From Streptomyces sp. CB01580 (lineage in GTDB: Bacteria > Actinomycetota > Actinomycetes > Streptomycetales > Streptomycetaceae): a stretch of DNA of 64,000 nucleotides. Shown piece by piece: positions 1 to 7,426 of the stretch; position 1 is the first letter of the stretch, and each line of letters starts with the position of its first letter. The stretch spans positions 28,425 through 92,424 of the forward strand of contig NZ_LIXJ01000025.1 of assembly GCF_001905795.1 (NCBI RefSeq), in the 5' to 3' direction. The notes below the pieces were generated by a model, which saw only the letters and a list, made by a program, of their open reading frames with translations, did no database searches and was not told the DNA's origin. Both the position numbers and the translations under genes were made by a program.

Positions 1-1015
1 TGATGCGCAGCCCCAGGGAGAGTTTGAGCATCAGCTCGGCACCGGGCCGGTGCACGGTGCGGACGGAGGAGGTGGGGTGCCAGTGCCCGCCGTACGGTCC
101 GAGGTCGCGGAGGAGCCCGGCGTCGAGCAGGGCGGCCGCTTCGGGCCGGTGCAGCAGGTCGCGGGCCTGCCAGGGGTGGAGCGGGATCGGTGCGGTGTTC
201 TCGGGGAGGCGCAGCCCTTCGGCCTGGGCGGTGAGCAGTTCCGTGGCGGGCACGGGACGGCCGCGTTCGGTCCAGGCGGAGTCGGTGGCCAGGACTGACC
301 GGTCGACGGCCATCCAGTGCAGTGGGAAGGAGCCGTACGACTCGGGCGAGTAGCGGCGGGCCTCTGATTCGGAGAGCCCCTCACGGCTCTTGGGCGTCGG
401 GTGGAGCGGGTGGCCGAGGAGCAGCGACTGCTCGGCCGTGAGAAAGAGGTCCGCCGCGGCCGGCGGCTCGGGGGCGCGCCGCCGCTCCGCGATGAAGGCC
501 GCGGTGCGGCGGACCGAGTCGGCGACCCGCGCCACCATGTCGGCCCCCTCGTCGCGGTCGGCCTCGCGGCCCAGCAGGGCGGCGACCGTGACGGCGTCGA
601 CGGACGGCGCGCTGTCGGGCGTCCCTTCCAGGACGGGCGGTCCGAACCGGTGCCAGCCCATGACGGACCAGTGCGCGACGGGGACGAGCAGCGCCGTTCC
701 GCTCGCGGGGAGGGGGACGCGCAGCACGTCCGCCTCGGGGCGGGCCAGGCCGCTCTCACGGACCCAGCAGCGGAGGAGGTTCTCGACGCCCGCCGCGTCG
801 GCGGCGCGCAGCGGGTCCGGGTGGTCGAGATGGTCGAGGCGGTCGTCCGGCGTCGCATCGGCGGTCCGGGCCGGCGGGGCGTACCGCTCGTCGTCCGGTG
901 CGGCCTTCTGGCGCGGCACGGTGGGCTCGACGAGGAGGCTTCCGGCGGGTCCGGCCTCCGCTCGCTGCGGCATGGGGGGCGGGCCATCGGCCTGGGGCGG
1001 GGGGGTGGGGTTCAC
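1..1015 (-). CDS. IucA/IucC-family NIS siderophore synthetase (N-terminal part, cut by window edge)
   Basis: Only the first 338 codons lie in the window; family members are usually about 580-620 residues, so the C-terminal FhuF-like part is missing. Members are ATP-dependent ligases that join a polyamine or hydroxamate amine to a carboxylate such as citrate. Seen here: the ATP-binding signature GHPLHPTPKSREG near residue 203, an LHPWQ motif near residue 280, and a following TSSVRTV...LMLKLSLGLRI segment, all typical of the family. The GTG start is chosen because AAGGAAG lies 6 nt upstream. It begins 27 nt after the stop of the upstream aminotransferase gene, so the two are very probably one operon; further siderophore genes are expected beyond the left edge. 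The substrate cannot be read from sequence. Family assignment is firm. Confidence 0.9.
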   Translation of the reverse strand, partial: MNPTPPPQADGPPPMPQRAEAGPAGSLLVEPTVPRQKAAPDDERYAPPARTADATPDDRLDHLDHPDPLRAADAAGVENLLRCWVRESGLARPEADVLRVPLPASGTALLVPVAHWSVMGWHRFGPPVLEGTPDSAPSVDAVTVAALLGREADRDEGADMVARVADSVRRTAAFIAERRRAPEPPAAADLFLTAEQSLLLGHPLHPTPKSREGLSESEARRYSPESYGSFPLHWMAVDRSVLATDSAWTERGRPVPATELLTAQAEGLRLPENTAPIPLHPWQARDLLHRPEAAALLDAGLLRDLGPYGGHWHPTSSVRTVHRPGAELMLKLSLGLRI

Positions 1016-1042
1016 TGCGGTCTTCCTTGTGAGGTGGCCGGG

Positions 1043-2422
1043 TCAGTGGATCGGCCCGGTCGCGATCCGGCGGTGCGGCAGTCGCTCGGCGGCTGCCAGG
1101 GCGTCGGCGAGACGGTCCACGACCGCCGTCGCCTGTTCGTCGGTGAGGGTGAGGGGCGGCAGGAGGCGTACGACGGTGGAGTGGCGTCCGCCGAGTTCGA
1201 CGATGAGACCGCGGCGCAGGCATTCCTGCTGGACGGCGGCGGCGAGCGCGGGGGCGGGCGGTGGCTCGGGGCCGCCGTCGGGCGCGGCGGCCTCGGGGTC
1301 GACGAGCTCCACCCCGATCATCAGTCCCCGGCCCCGGACGTCCCCGACGCACGGATGGTCCGCCGCCAGGCCCTGGAGTCGGGCGAGCATCCGGGCCCCG
1401 AGCGTCGCGGCGCGCTCGGCGAGGCGGTTCTCCCGTACATAGGAGAGAGTGGCGGTTCCGGCGGCCATCGCGAGCTGGTTGCCCCGGAAGGTGCCGGCGT
1501 GCGCTCCGGGCTGCCAGGTGTCGAGCGCGGAACGGTAGACGACGACGGCGAGCGGGAGGGAACCGCCGATGGCCTTGGAGAGCACCATCACGTCGGGGGT
1601 GATCCCGCTGTGCTCGACCGCCCAGAAGGCGCCGGTGCGGCCGACGCCGGTCTGGACCTCGTCGGCGATCAGCGGCACGGACCGGGCGCGGGTGATCTCG
1701 CGCATGCGGCGCATCCAGTCGTCGGGGGCCGGGATCACCCCGCCCTCCCCCTGGACCGGTTCCAGGATCATTCCGGCCGGGGCCGGCACGCCGCCCTTCG
1801 GATCGTCCAGGAGGTTCTCGGTCCACCGGGCGGCGATCTCCGCGCCGCGCTCTCCCCCGGTCCCGAAGGGGCAACGGTAGTCGCGGGGGAACGGCAGGCG
1901 CGTCACCCGTACGTCCTCGGCACCGCCCGAGGCGGCCAGGGCGCCCTCGGTCATGCCGTGGTAGGCGCCCGTGAAGGCGAGGAGTCCGTCGCGGCCGGTG
2001 GCGGCACGGACCAGTTTGAGGGCCGCCTCGACGGCGTCCGTCCCGGCGGGTCCGCAGAACAGGATCCGGGCGTCGTCGGCGAACCTCCGCGGCAGGGTGG
2101 CGAACAGCTCGGTGGTGAACGCGTCCTTGACCGGGGTGGCGAGGTCGAGGACGTGCAGGGGCGCGCCCGAGTCGAGCACCTTCCTGATGGCCTCCAGCAC
2201 CACCGGATGGTTGTGGCCGAGCGCCAGCGTGCCGGCTCCCGAGAGACAGTCGAGATACCGCCGCCCGTCCGCGCCCTCGATGGTCATCCCCCTGGCGCGC
2301 ACCGGGACGATGGGCAGTGAGCGCGCGTAGGTACGGGCGGCGGACTCGCGCATCGACTGACGGCGCAGGATCCCCTCGTACGCCGTCGGTGCTGCCACCG
2401 GAGCTGGTTCGGTCACGGCCAC
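1043..2422 (-). CDS. Class III (diaminobutyrate-2-oxoglutarate type) aminotransferase of the siderophore operon
   Basis: PLP-dependent enzyme of 459 residues. The N-terminal RESAARTYARSLPIVP and GALALGHNHP-like region (here GAGTLALGHNHP), the FCGPAGTDAVEAALK cofactor-binding segment, ADEVQTGVGRTG with the PLP-contacting Asp, and SKAIGG with the Schiff-base Lys near residue 282 are all visible. This is the pattern of diaminobutyrate aminotransferases such as RhbA, which convert aspartate semialdehyde plus glutamate to 2,4-diaminobutyrate. With the IucA/IucC gene directly downstream it probably supplies an amine for siderophore assembly. The GTG start is preceded at 10 nt by GGGAGG; an in-frame GTG two codons later is the alternative, and longer upstream reading lacks a ribosome site. 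No recognisable DmdR/IdeR iron box (TTAGG-type palindrome) was found upstream. Exact substrate is an inference. Confidence 0.85.
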   Translation of the reverse strand: MAVTEPAPVAAPTAYEGILRRQSMRESAARTYARSLPIVPVRARGMTIEGADGRRYLDCLSGAGTLALGHNHPVVLEAIRKVLDSGAPLHVLDLATPVKDAFTTELFATLPRRFADDARILFCGPAGTDAVEAALKLVRAATGRDGLLAFTGAYHGMTEGALAASGGAEDVRVTRLPFPRDYRCPFGTGGERGAEIAARWTENLLDDPKGGVPAPAGMILEPVQGEGGVIPAPDDWMRRMREITRARSVPLIADEVQTGVGRTGAFWAVEHSGITPDVMVLSKAIGGSLPLAVVVYRSALDTWQPGAHAGTFRGNQLAMAAGTATLSYVRENRLAERAATLGARMLARLQGLAADHPCVGDVRGRGLMIGVELVDPEAAAPDGGPEPPPAPALAAAVQQECLRRGLIVELGGRHSTVVRLLPPLTLTDEQATAVVDRLADALAAAERLPHRRIATGPIH

Positions 2423-2765
2423 GGCTGTCGGTCCTCCCGCTGGAACGGTTGCGTCGCACGTCGGTGGGTCGGTACGTCGGTGCGCGGACGGACGGACTCC
2501 AGGGATGAACGCCCTCCCCGGGATCCCTCGCACGTACCAACGACGCCGGGCCCGGCGGATCACGGGTATATCCGAAGATCCTTGCGGGGGTGGAACCACG
2601 GACCTGCCTCACGCCGTCCCCACCGGCACCGGCATAGTGGGGGGCCGCACCAGGTGCTCGGGCGACCTTCCGCATGCCGACAGGGCGTTCGAGGTCGTTG
2701 GCCCGCAACAGCGCCGAAGTGCCGTACCGAAGTGTTGAGTTACGAAGTCCCAGGGGGATCACCAC
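2423..2765. other. Divergent intergenic region, siderophore operon / secreted protease
   Basis: 343 nt between two divergent genes, so it must hold both promoters. I searched it for the 19-bp iron-box palindrome and saw none. GT-rich short direct repeats (cggt/cggac) occur near 2460-2500. The protease side ends with an AGGGGGAT ribosome site. No small gene is evident. Confidence 0.5.
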
Positions 2766-3986
2766 ATGCGACTCAGTCGACCGGCTCTCGCCGCACGCCG
2801 GAGGGGTGTGCGGCGTACACGCTTCTCGCTGCCGGCCGTGACCGCGGTCACCGCGGTCCTCGCGCTCACCGCCACCGCCTGCGGACCGGAGGAGGACACC
2901 GGGGGCGACAAGCCGAACGCGGCGGCGACCCAGGCGTCCGACGGCAAGATCACCATCCCGGACGATCTCAAGGAACGGCTCAAGGACCGCGGGATCGACC
3001 TCGACCGGTGGCGGAACGGCGAGTGGAAGAACTGGGACAAGGAGAAGTGGCTGCGCGAGGCCAGGGACTTCGTCAATCCGATCATCGAGGACCTCTGGGA
3101 CCCCGACCGGATGCGGGACGCCGACAAGGCGCCGGAGCGGCCGGTCGAGAACGACATCTCGGGCGATGTCGGTGTGACGGACCCGACGCCCGCGCCGGTG
3201 CGCGCCGTCGCCGTCGGAACGCCGTACCACTCCAGCGCCGCCGAGTCCGGGAAGCTCTTCTTCGACGGCCCCGAGGGCTCCATGGTGTGCTCCGCGACCG
3301 TGGTGAAGGACCCGGCGCACCCCGGTAAGTCGAATCTGGTGTGGACGGCGGGGCACTGTGTGCACGCGGGCAAGAAGGGCGGCTGGTACCGCAACATCGC
3401 CTTCGTGCCGTCGTACAACAACGAGGGTCTGCCCACGGCCGCGCTGAAGAAGGCGACCAGGGAGCAGATGGCCCCCTACGGCGTGTGGTGGGGGCAGTGG
3501 GCGCAGACGTCCGACCAGTGGATCTCCCAGGGGTCCTCGGTCGGTGGGCAGGGCGCGCCGTACGACTTCGCGGTGCTGCGCGTCACGCCGGAGAAGGGGT
3601 CGACGGGCAAGTCCCTGGAGGAGACGGTCGGTTCCGCGCTGCCCGTCGAGTTCGACGCCCCGGCCGTGTCGAAGATCGGCACCATGACCGCCACCGGTTT
3701 CCCGGCGGCGCCTCCGTACGACGGCCAGAAGGCGTTCCGTTGCGAGGACGAGCCGGGCCGGCTGTCGTTGGCCGCACAGGACCCCACGATGTACCGCATC
3801 GGCTGCACAATGACCGGCGGCGCCTCCGGCGGTGGCTGGGTCGCGACCGGCCGGGACGGCAAGCCCGCGCTGGTCTCGAACACCTCCATCGGCCCGGTGA
3901 CGGCCGGCTGGCTGGCCGGACCGCGGTTCGGCAAGGAGGCCGAGGGCGTCTACGAGGCGGTCAGCAAGAAGTACGCGGGACAGTGA
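2766..3986 (+). CDS. Secreted trypsin-like serine protease, predicted lipoprotein
   Basis: 406-residue S1-family-like protein. The N-terminus has a positively charged stretch, a hydrophobic core and an LTATAC lipobox with Cys39, so it is predicted to be exported and anchored to the membrane by lipid. Residues 40-150 are a charged linker. The catalytic triad is visible in order: His in TAGHC (about 196), Asp in YDFAVL (about 266) and Ser in GGASGGGW (about 354). Cysteine pairs near His and in the GCTMTGGAS segment could form disulfides. ATG start preceded by AGGGGGATC. It is convergent with hflX, with a strong hairpin between. Substrate unknown; similar proteins are common in Streptomyces but poorly characterised. 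Confidence 0.85.
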   Translation: MRLSRPALAARRRGVRRTRFSLPAVTAVTAVLALTATACGPEEDTGGDKPNAAATQASDGKITIPDDLKERLKDRGIDLDRWRNGEWKNWDKEKWLREARDFVNPIIEDLWDPDRMRDADKAPERPVENDISGDVGVTDPTPAPVRAVAVGTPYHSSAAESGKLFFDGPEGSMVCSATVVKDPAHPGKSNLVWTAGHCVHAGKKGGWYRNIAFVPSYNNEGLPTAALKKATREQMAPYGVWWGQWAQTSDQWISQGSSVGGQGAPYDFAVLRVTPEKGSTGKSLEETVGSALPVEFDAPAVSKIGTMTATGFPAAPPYDGQKAFRCEDEPGRLSLAAQDPTMYRIGCTMTGGASGGGWVATGRDGKPALVSNTSIGPVTAGWLAGPRFGKEAEGVYEAVSKKYAGQ

Positions 3987-3995
3987 GGACGAGCC

Positions 3996-4019
3996 GTCAC
4001 CGGGCCGGTGTCCGGTGAC
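3996..4019 (+). terminator. Hairpin after the protease gene
   Basis: GTCACCGG / CCGGTGAC perfect 8-bp arms around an 8-nt loop, 10 nt after the protease stop codon. No U-tract follows, as is usual for Streptomyces terminators. Confidence 0.55.
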
Positions 4020-4097
4020 GGCGTCGCTTCACGGTGACGACGCCCCGTTCACGATGACGGCGTTGCGACCGGGCGCGTGACGCGCGGCCCGGCGGCG

Positions 4098-4145
4098 AAG
4101 GCCCGCTCCCCTGGAGGCACATGTGCCTTTCGGGGAGCGGGCCTT
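4098..4145. terminator. Bidirectional terminator between protease and hflX
   Basis: Two perfect 14-nt arms (AAGGCCCGCTCCCC and its complement) enclose a second perfect palindrome, AGGCACATGTGCCT, giving a cruciform-like structure. It sits between two convergent genes, and the outer arms end in AA/TT, so it can serve both strands. Confidence 0.8.
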
Positions 4146-4178
4146 CGGTCCGTACCGGGTGATGATTCCGCCGCGCCG

Positions 4179-5699
4179 TCAGTGCGCCACGGGAACGAAC
4201 GCGGAGAGCTCCGCGGCCAGTTCCTCGTGCACCCGGGCCTTGAGGAGGGTGCCCTCCGACGTGTGCTCCTCGGAGATCAACTCGCCCTCGGCGTGCACGC
4301 GCGAGACGAGACCGCCCCGGGTGTACGGCACGAGTGCCTCGATCTCGACCGACGGTCTGGGCAGTTCGGTGTCGATGAGCGCGAGCAATTCGTCCATGCC
4401 GTCGCCCGTGCGTGCCGAGACGGCGATCGCGTGCTTCTCGATGCGCAGCAGTCGCTGGAGCACCAGCGGATCGGCGGCGTCCGCCTTGTTGACCACCACG
4501 ATCTCGGGCACGTCCACCGCGCCGACGTCGCGGATCACCTCGCGGACCGCGGCGAGCTGTTCCTCCGGGGCCGGGTGGGAGCCGTCCACCACGTGCAGGA
4601 TCAGGTCGGACTCGCCGACCTCCTCCATGGTGGAGCGGAACGCCTCGACGAGGTGGTGCGGCAGATGCCGTACGAACCCGACGGTGTCGGCCAGGGTGTA
4701 GATCCGGCCGCTCGGCGTCTCGGCCCGGCGCACGGTCGGGTCCAGGGTGGCGAACAGCGCGTTCTCCACCAGGACGCCCGCCCCGGTGAGCCGGTTGAGC
4801 AGCGAGGACTTGCCCGCGTTGGTGTAGCCGGCGATGGCGACCGACGGCACCTTGTTGCGCTTGCGCTCCTGGCGCTTGATCTCGCGGCCGGTCTTCATCT
4901 CCGCGATCTCCCGGCGCATCTTCGCCATCTTCTCGCGGATCCGGCGCCGGTCGGTCTCGATCTTGGTCTCACCGGGGCCACGGGTCGCCATGCCTCCGCC
5001 GCCGCTGGAACCGCCGCCGCCCATCTGTCGGGACAGCGACTGACCCCAGCCGCGCAGGCGCGGCAGCATGTACTGCATCTGTGCCAGGGAGACCTGTGCC
5101 TTGCCCTCTCGGGACTTGGCGTGCTGGGCGAAGATGTCGAGGATCAGGGCGGTCCGGTCGACCACCTTGACCTTGACGACATCCTCCAGATGGATCAGCT
5201 GGCCGGGGCTGAGCTCACCGTCGCAGACGACGGTGTCGGCCCCTGATTCGAGGACGATGTCACGCAGCTCCAGCGCCTTGCCGGACCCGATGTAGGTGGC
5301 CGGGTCGGGCTTGTCGCGGCGCTGGTAGACGGCGTCGAGCACCTGGGCGCCCGCCGTCTCCGCCAGCGCGGCGAGCTCCGCCAGGGAGTTCTCCGCCTCG
5401 CGGGCGGTCCCCGAGGTCCACACGCCCACCAGCACCACGCGCTCCAGGCGCAGCTGGCGGTACTCGACCTCGGTGACGTCCTCCAGCTCGGTGGAGAGAC
5501 CGACCACCCGTCGCAGCGCGGCGCGCTCGGAGCGGTCGAACTGGTCGCCGTCCCTCTCTCCGTCGATCTCGTGGCTCCAGGCGACGTCCTCTTCCATCAG
5601 GGCGTCGGCCCGAAGGCCCTCTGTGAGGCTCTCGGTGGTGTTTTCCGTAGCACTCCGCGCGTACCGCGCGTCCTGGGGAAGGGAAGAAGAGGAGGTCAT
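4179..5699 (-). CDS. hflX: Ribosome-associated GTPase HflX
   Basis: 506-residue HflX. Seen: the N-terminal HflX domain with YIGSGKALEL and VVCDGELSPGQ, the glycine-rich linker after RGWGQSLSRQMGG, the basic coiled region GPGETKIETDRRRI, then the GTPase with G1 GYTNAGKSSLL (about residue 295), G3 DTVGF, G4 NKAD and G5 SAR. HflX splits stalled or hibernating 70S ribosomes under stress. The ATG start is preceded by AAGGATCC; a longer frame upstream is not translated-looking. It carries about 90 extra N-terminal residues compared with the E. coli protein, typical of actinomycete copies. Two perfect palindromes lie upstream, so it may have its own regulated promoter. Confidence 0.95.
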   Translation of the reverse strand: MTSSSSLPQDARYARSATENTTESLTEGLRADALMEEDVAWSHEIDGERDGDQFDRSERAALRRVVGLSTELEDVTEVEYRQLRLERVVLVGVWTSGTAREAENSLAELAALAETAGAQVLDAVYQRRDKPDPATYIGSGKALELRDIVLESGADTVVCDGELSPGQLIHLEDVVKVKVVDRTALILDIFAQHAKSREGKAQVSLAQMQYMLPRLRGWGQSLSRQMGGGGSSGGGGMATRGPGETKIETDRRRIREKMAKMRREIAEMKTGREIKRQERKRNKVPSVAIAGYTNAGKSSLLNRLTGAGVLVENALFATLDPTVRRAETPSGRIYTLADTVGFVRHLPHHLVEAFRSTMEEVGESDLILHVVDGSHPAPEEQLAAVREVIRDVGAVDVPEIVVVNKADAADPLVLQRLLRIEKHAIAVSARTGDGMDELLALIDTELPRPSVEIEALVPYTRGGLVSRVHAEGELISEEHTSEGTLLKARVHEELAAELSAFVPVAH

Positions 5700-5733
5700 T
5701 GGATCCTTACGTCGATGGAAGTCCGTTACATCT

Positions 5734-5748
5734 GTCACAACGTGTGAC
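5734..5748 (-). promoter_or_regulatory. Palindrome upstream of hflX (GTCACA-N3-TGTGAC)
   Basis: Perfect 6-bp arms around ACG, 35 nt upstream of the hflX start. Size and position fit a dimeric repressor or activator site, but I do not recognise the regulator. Confidence 0.35.
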
Positions 5749-5753
5749 CTCTG

Positions 5754-5783
5754 CCGATGATTCCCGGTGCGGCGAATCATCGG
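5754..5783 (-). promoter_or_regulatory. Inverted repeat upstream of hflX (10-bp arms)
   Basis: CCGATGATTC and GAATCATCGG are perfect arms around a 10-nt loop, in the 188-nt gap between the M1 peptidase stop and the hflX start. It could be a weak terminator for the peptidase or an operator for hflX; the A+T-richer arms stand out from the local base composition and favour a protein-binding site. Confidence 0.4.
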
Positions 5784-5887
5784 TCCGGCCGCCGTGGCGA
5801 CCCGTTGATAGTGGCACGGCCGCTCCGGGCTCGTCACCCGAGTTTGCCCCGACCGGGCCGCTCTCGTGGCCGCCCGTGCGCCCCGCG

Positions 5888-7339
5888 TCACCGGCCGTCC
5901 GGGGCGGCACTGCGCCAGTCGGGGTGTCCTGGCATCGACGGGGTCCTCTCGCCGTACAGCCAGCCGTCGAGGAACGAGGTCAGATCGCGGCCCGCGATCC
6001 GCGACGCCAGCCGGACGAAGTCCGCGGTGTCCGCGGTGGAGTCCCGGTGCTTCCTCACCCAGCTCCGCTCCAGCCGGTCGAACGCGCTCGCGCCGATCTC
6101 CTGACGCAGGGCGTACAGCACCAGCGCGCTTCCGTCGTACACCACCGGCCGGAAGAGGCTGAGCTTCTTGCCCGGCTCGGGCGTCGTGGGGCGGGCCGGC
6201 GGTCCGCCCGCGGCACGCCAGCCGTCGGACCGGACGTAGGCGTCGTGCATCCGGCTCTCCAGCGACTTCCCGGCGTGCTCCTCCGCGTAGCGTGCCTCGT
6301 ACCAGGTGGCGTGTCCCTCGTTGAGCCACAGGTCGGACCATGTCCGGGGCGAGACGCTGTCGCCGAACCACTGGTGGGCCAGCTCATGCACCATGATCGA
6401 TTCGACGTACCAGTCGGGGTAGCCGTCCCCCACGAACAGGGACCGTTCGAAGAGGGAGATCGTCTGGGTCTCCAGCTCGAAGCCGGTCCGGGTGTCGGCG
6501 ACGAGCAGTCCGTACGTCTCGAAGGGGTAGCGGCCGACCTGCCGCTCCATCCACGCGATCTGTTCCGGGGTCTTGCCGAGCCGGTGTTCCAGGCGCTCGC
6601 GGTCGGCGGTCGGGACCACGTCGCGCACCGGCAGTCCGCGCGGTCCGGTGCGGTGAAGCACGGTGGACCGGCCGATGCCGACCTGGGCCAGTTCGGTGGC
6701 CATGGGGTGCTCGGTGCGATACGTCCAGGTGGTCGTGTCGCCGTGCCGGGCGGCGGCGACGAGCAGTCCGTTGGCCACCACCGTGAGGCCCTTGGGCGCG
6801 GTGACCCGGAAGGTGAAGTACGCCTTGTCGGCGGGGTGGTCGTTGCCCGGGAAGACGCGGTGGGCGGCGTCGGCCTGGTTGGCCATGGCCAGGCCGTCGG
6901 CGGTGCGTACCCACCCTCCGGGGTCCTGGGCGCCCCCGGGGTCGCTGGTGTGGTGGACGGTGATGCGCAACGGCGCTCCGGGCGGGAGGTGACCTGGCGG
7001 GCTGACGACCAGGTCCTCGCCCACGGTGGCGAATTCGCTGCGCAGACCGTTGACCGTGACCGCGCGGACGGTGCCGTGGGTGAAGTCGAGGTTGATCCGG
7101 TCCAGCGGTTCGGTGGTCCGGGCGTCGATGGTGGTGACGGCGTCCATCGGTCGGCTGTTGTTGCCGTGGTAGGCCAGTCCGATGTCGTACGAGAGGACGT
7201 CGTATCCGGGGTTGCCGAGATGAGGGAAGAGCCGGTCGCCGATGCCGAGCGGCACGGGCGACGGGAGGGCGGCGGCGACGAGGGCGGCCGACGCGACGGC
7301 CAGCAGAGCGGCCCGCGCACGGCGGGAGATGAACGGCAT
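5888..7339 (-). CDS. Exported M1-family zinc metallopeptidase
   Basis: 483 residues with an N-terminal hydrophobic segment (about residues 8-28, RRARAALLAVASAALVAAAL) that looks like a signal peptide, so the enzyme probably acts outside the cell. Zinc site: HELAHQWFG near residue 316 and NEGHATW near residue 336, the HExxH-x18-E pattern of the M1 (aminopeptidase N) family. The substrate-recognition GxMEN motif is replaced here by the region around GFELETQT, which aligns with the usual position and carries a Glu. The protein is shorter than classical aminopeptidase N (about 850 residues) and lacks the C-terminal helical domain, as in several secreted actinobacterial members. Lies between rshA and hflX on the same strand. 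Confidence 0.88.
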   Translation of the reverse strand: MPFISRRARAALLAVASAALVAAALPSPVPLGIGDRLFPHLGNPGYDVLSYDIGLAYHGNNSRPMDAVTTIDARTTEPLDRINLDFTHGTVRAVTVNGLRSEFATVGEDLVVSPPGHLPPGAPLRITVHHTSDPGGAQDPGGWVRTADGLAMANQADAAHRVFPGNDHPADKAYFTFRVTAPKGLTVVANGLLVAAARHGDTTTWTYRTEHPMATELAQVGIGRSTVLHRTGPRGLPVRDVVPTADRERLEHRLGKTPEQIAWMERQVGRYPFETYGLLVADTRTGFELETQTISLFERSLFVGDGYPDWYVESIMVHELAHQWFGDSVSPRTWSDLWLNEGHATWYEARYAEEHAGKSLESRMHDAYVRSDGWRAAGGPPARPTTPEPGKKLSLFRPVVYDGSALVLYALRQEIGASAFDRLERSWVRKHRDSTADTADFVRLASRIAGRDLTSFLDGWLYGERTPSMPGHPDWRSAAPDGR

Positions 7340-7426
7340 GGACTACCGCTATCAGCGACGCCCGGGCGGGCAGGCGCGGCACGCGCCGCACCACTCGAAC
7401 GAGGTCCCCGCGGCGCGGCGCGAGGA

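Noticed and set aside
2423..2765. Search for a DmdR/IdeR iron box
   Set aside because: No sequence close to the TTAGGTTAGGCTAACCTAA-type palindrome was seen by eye.
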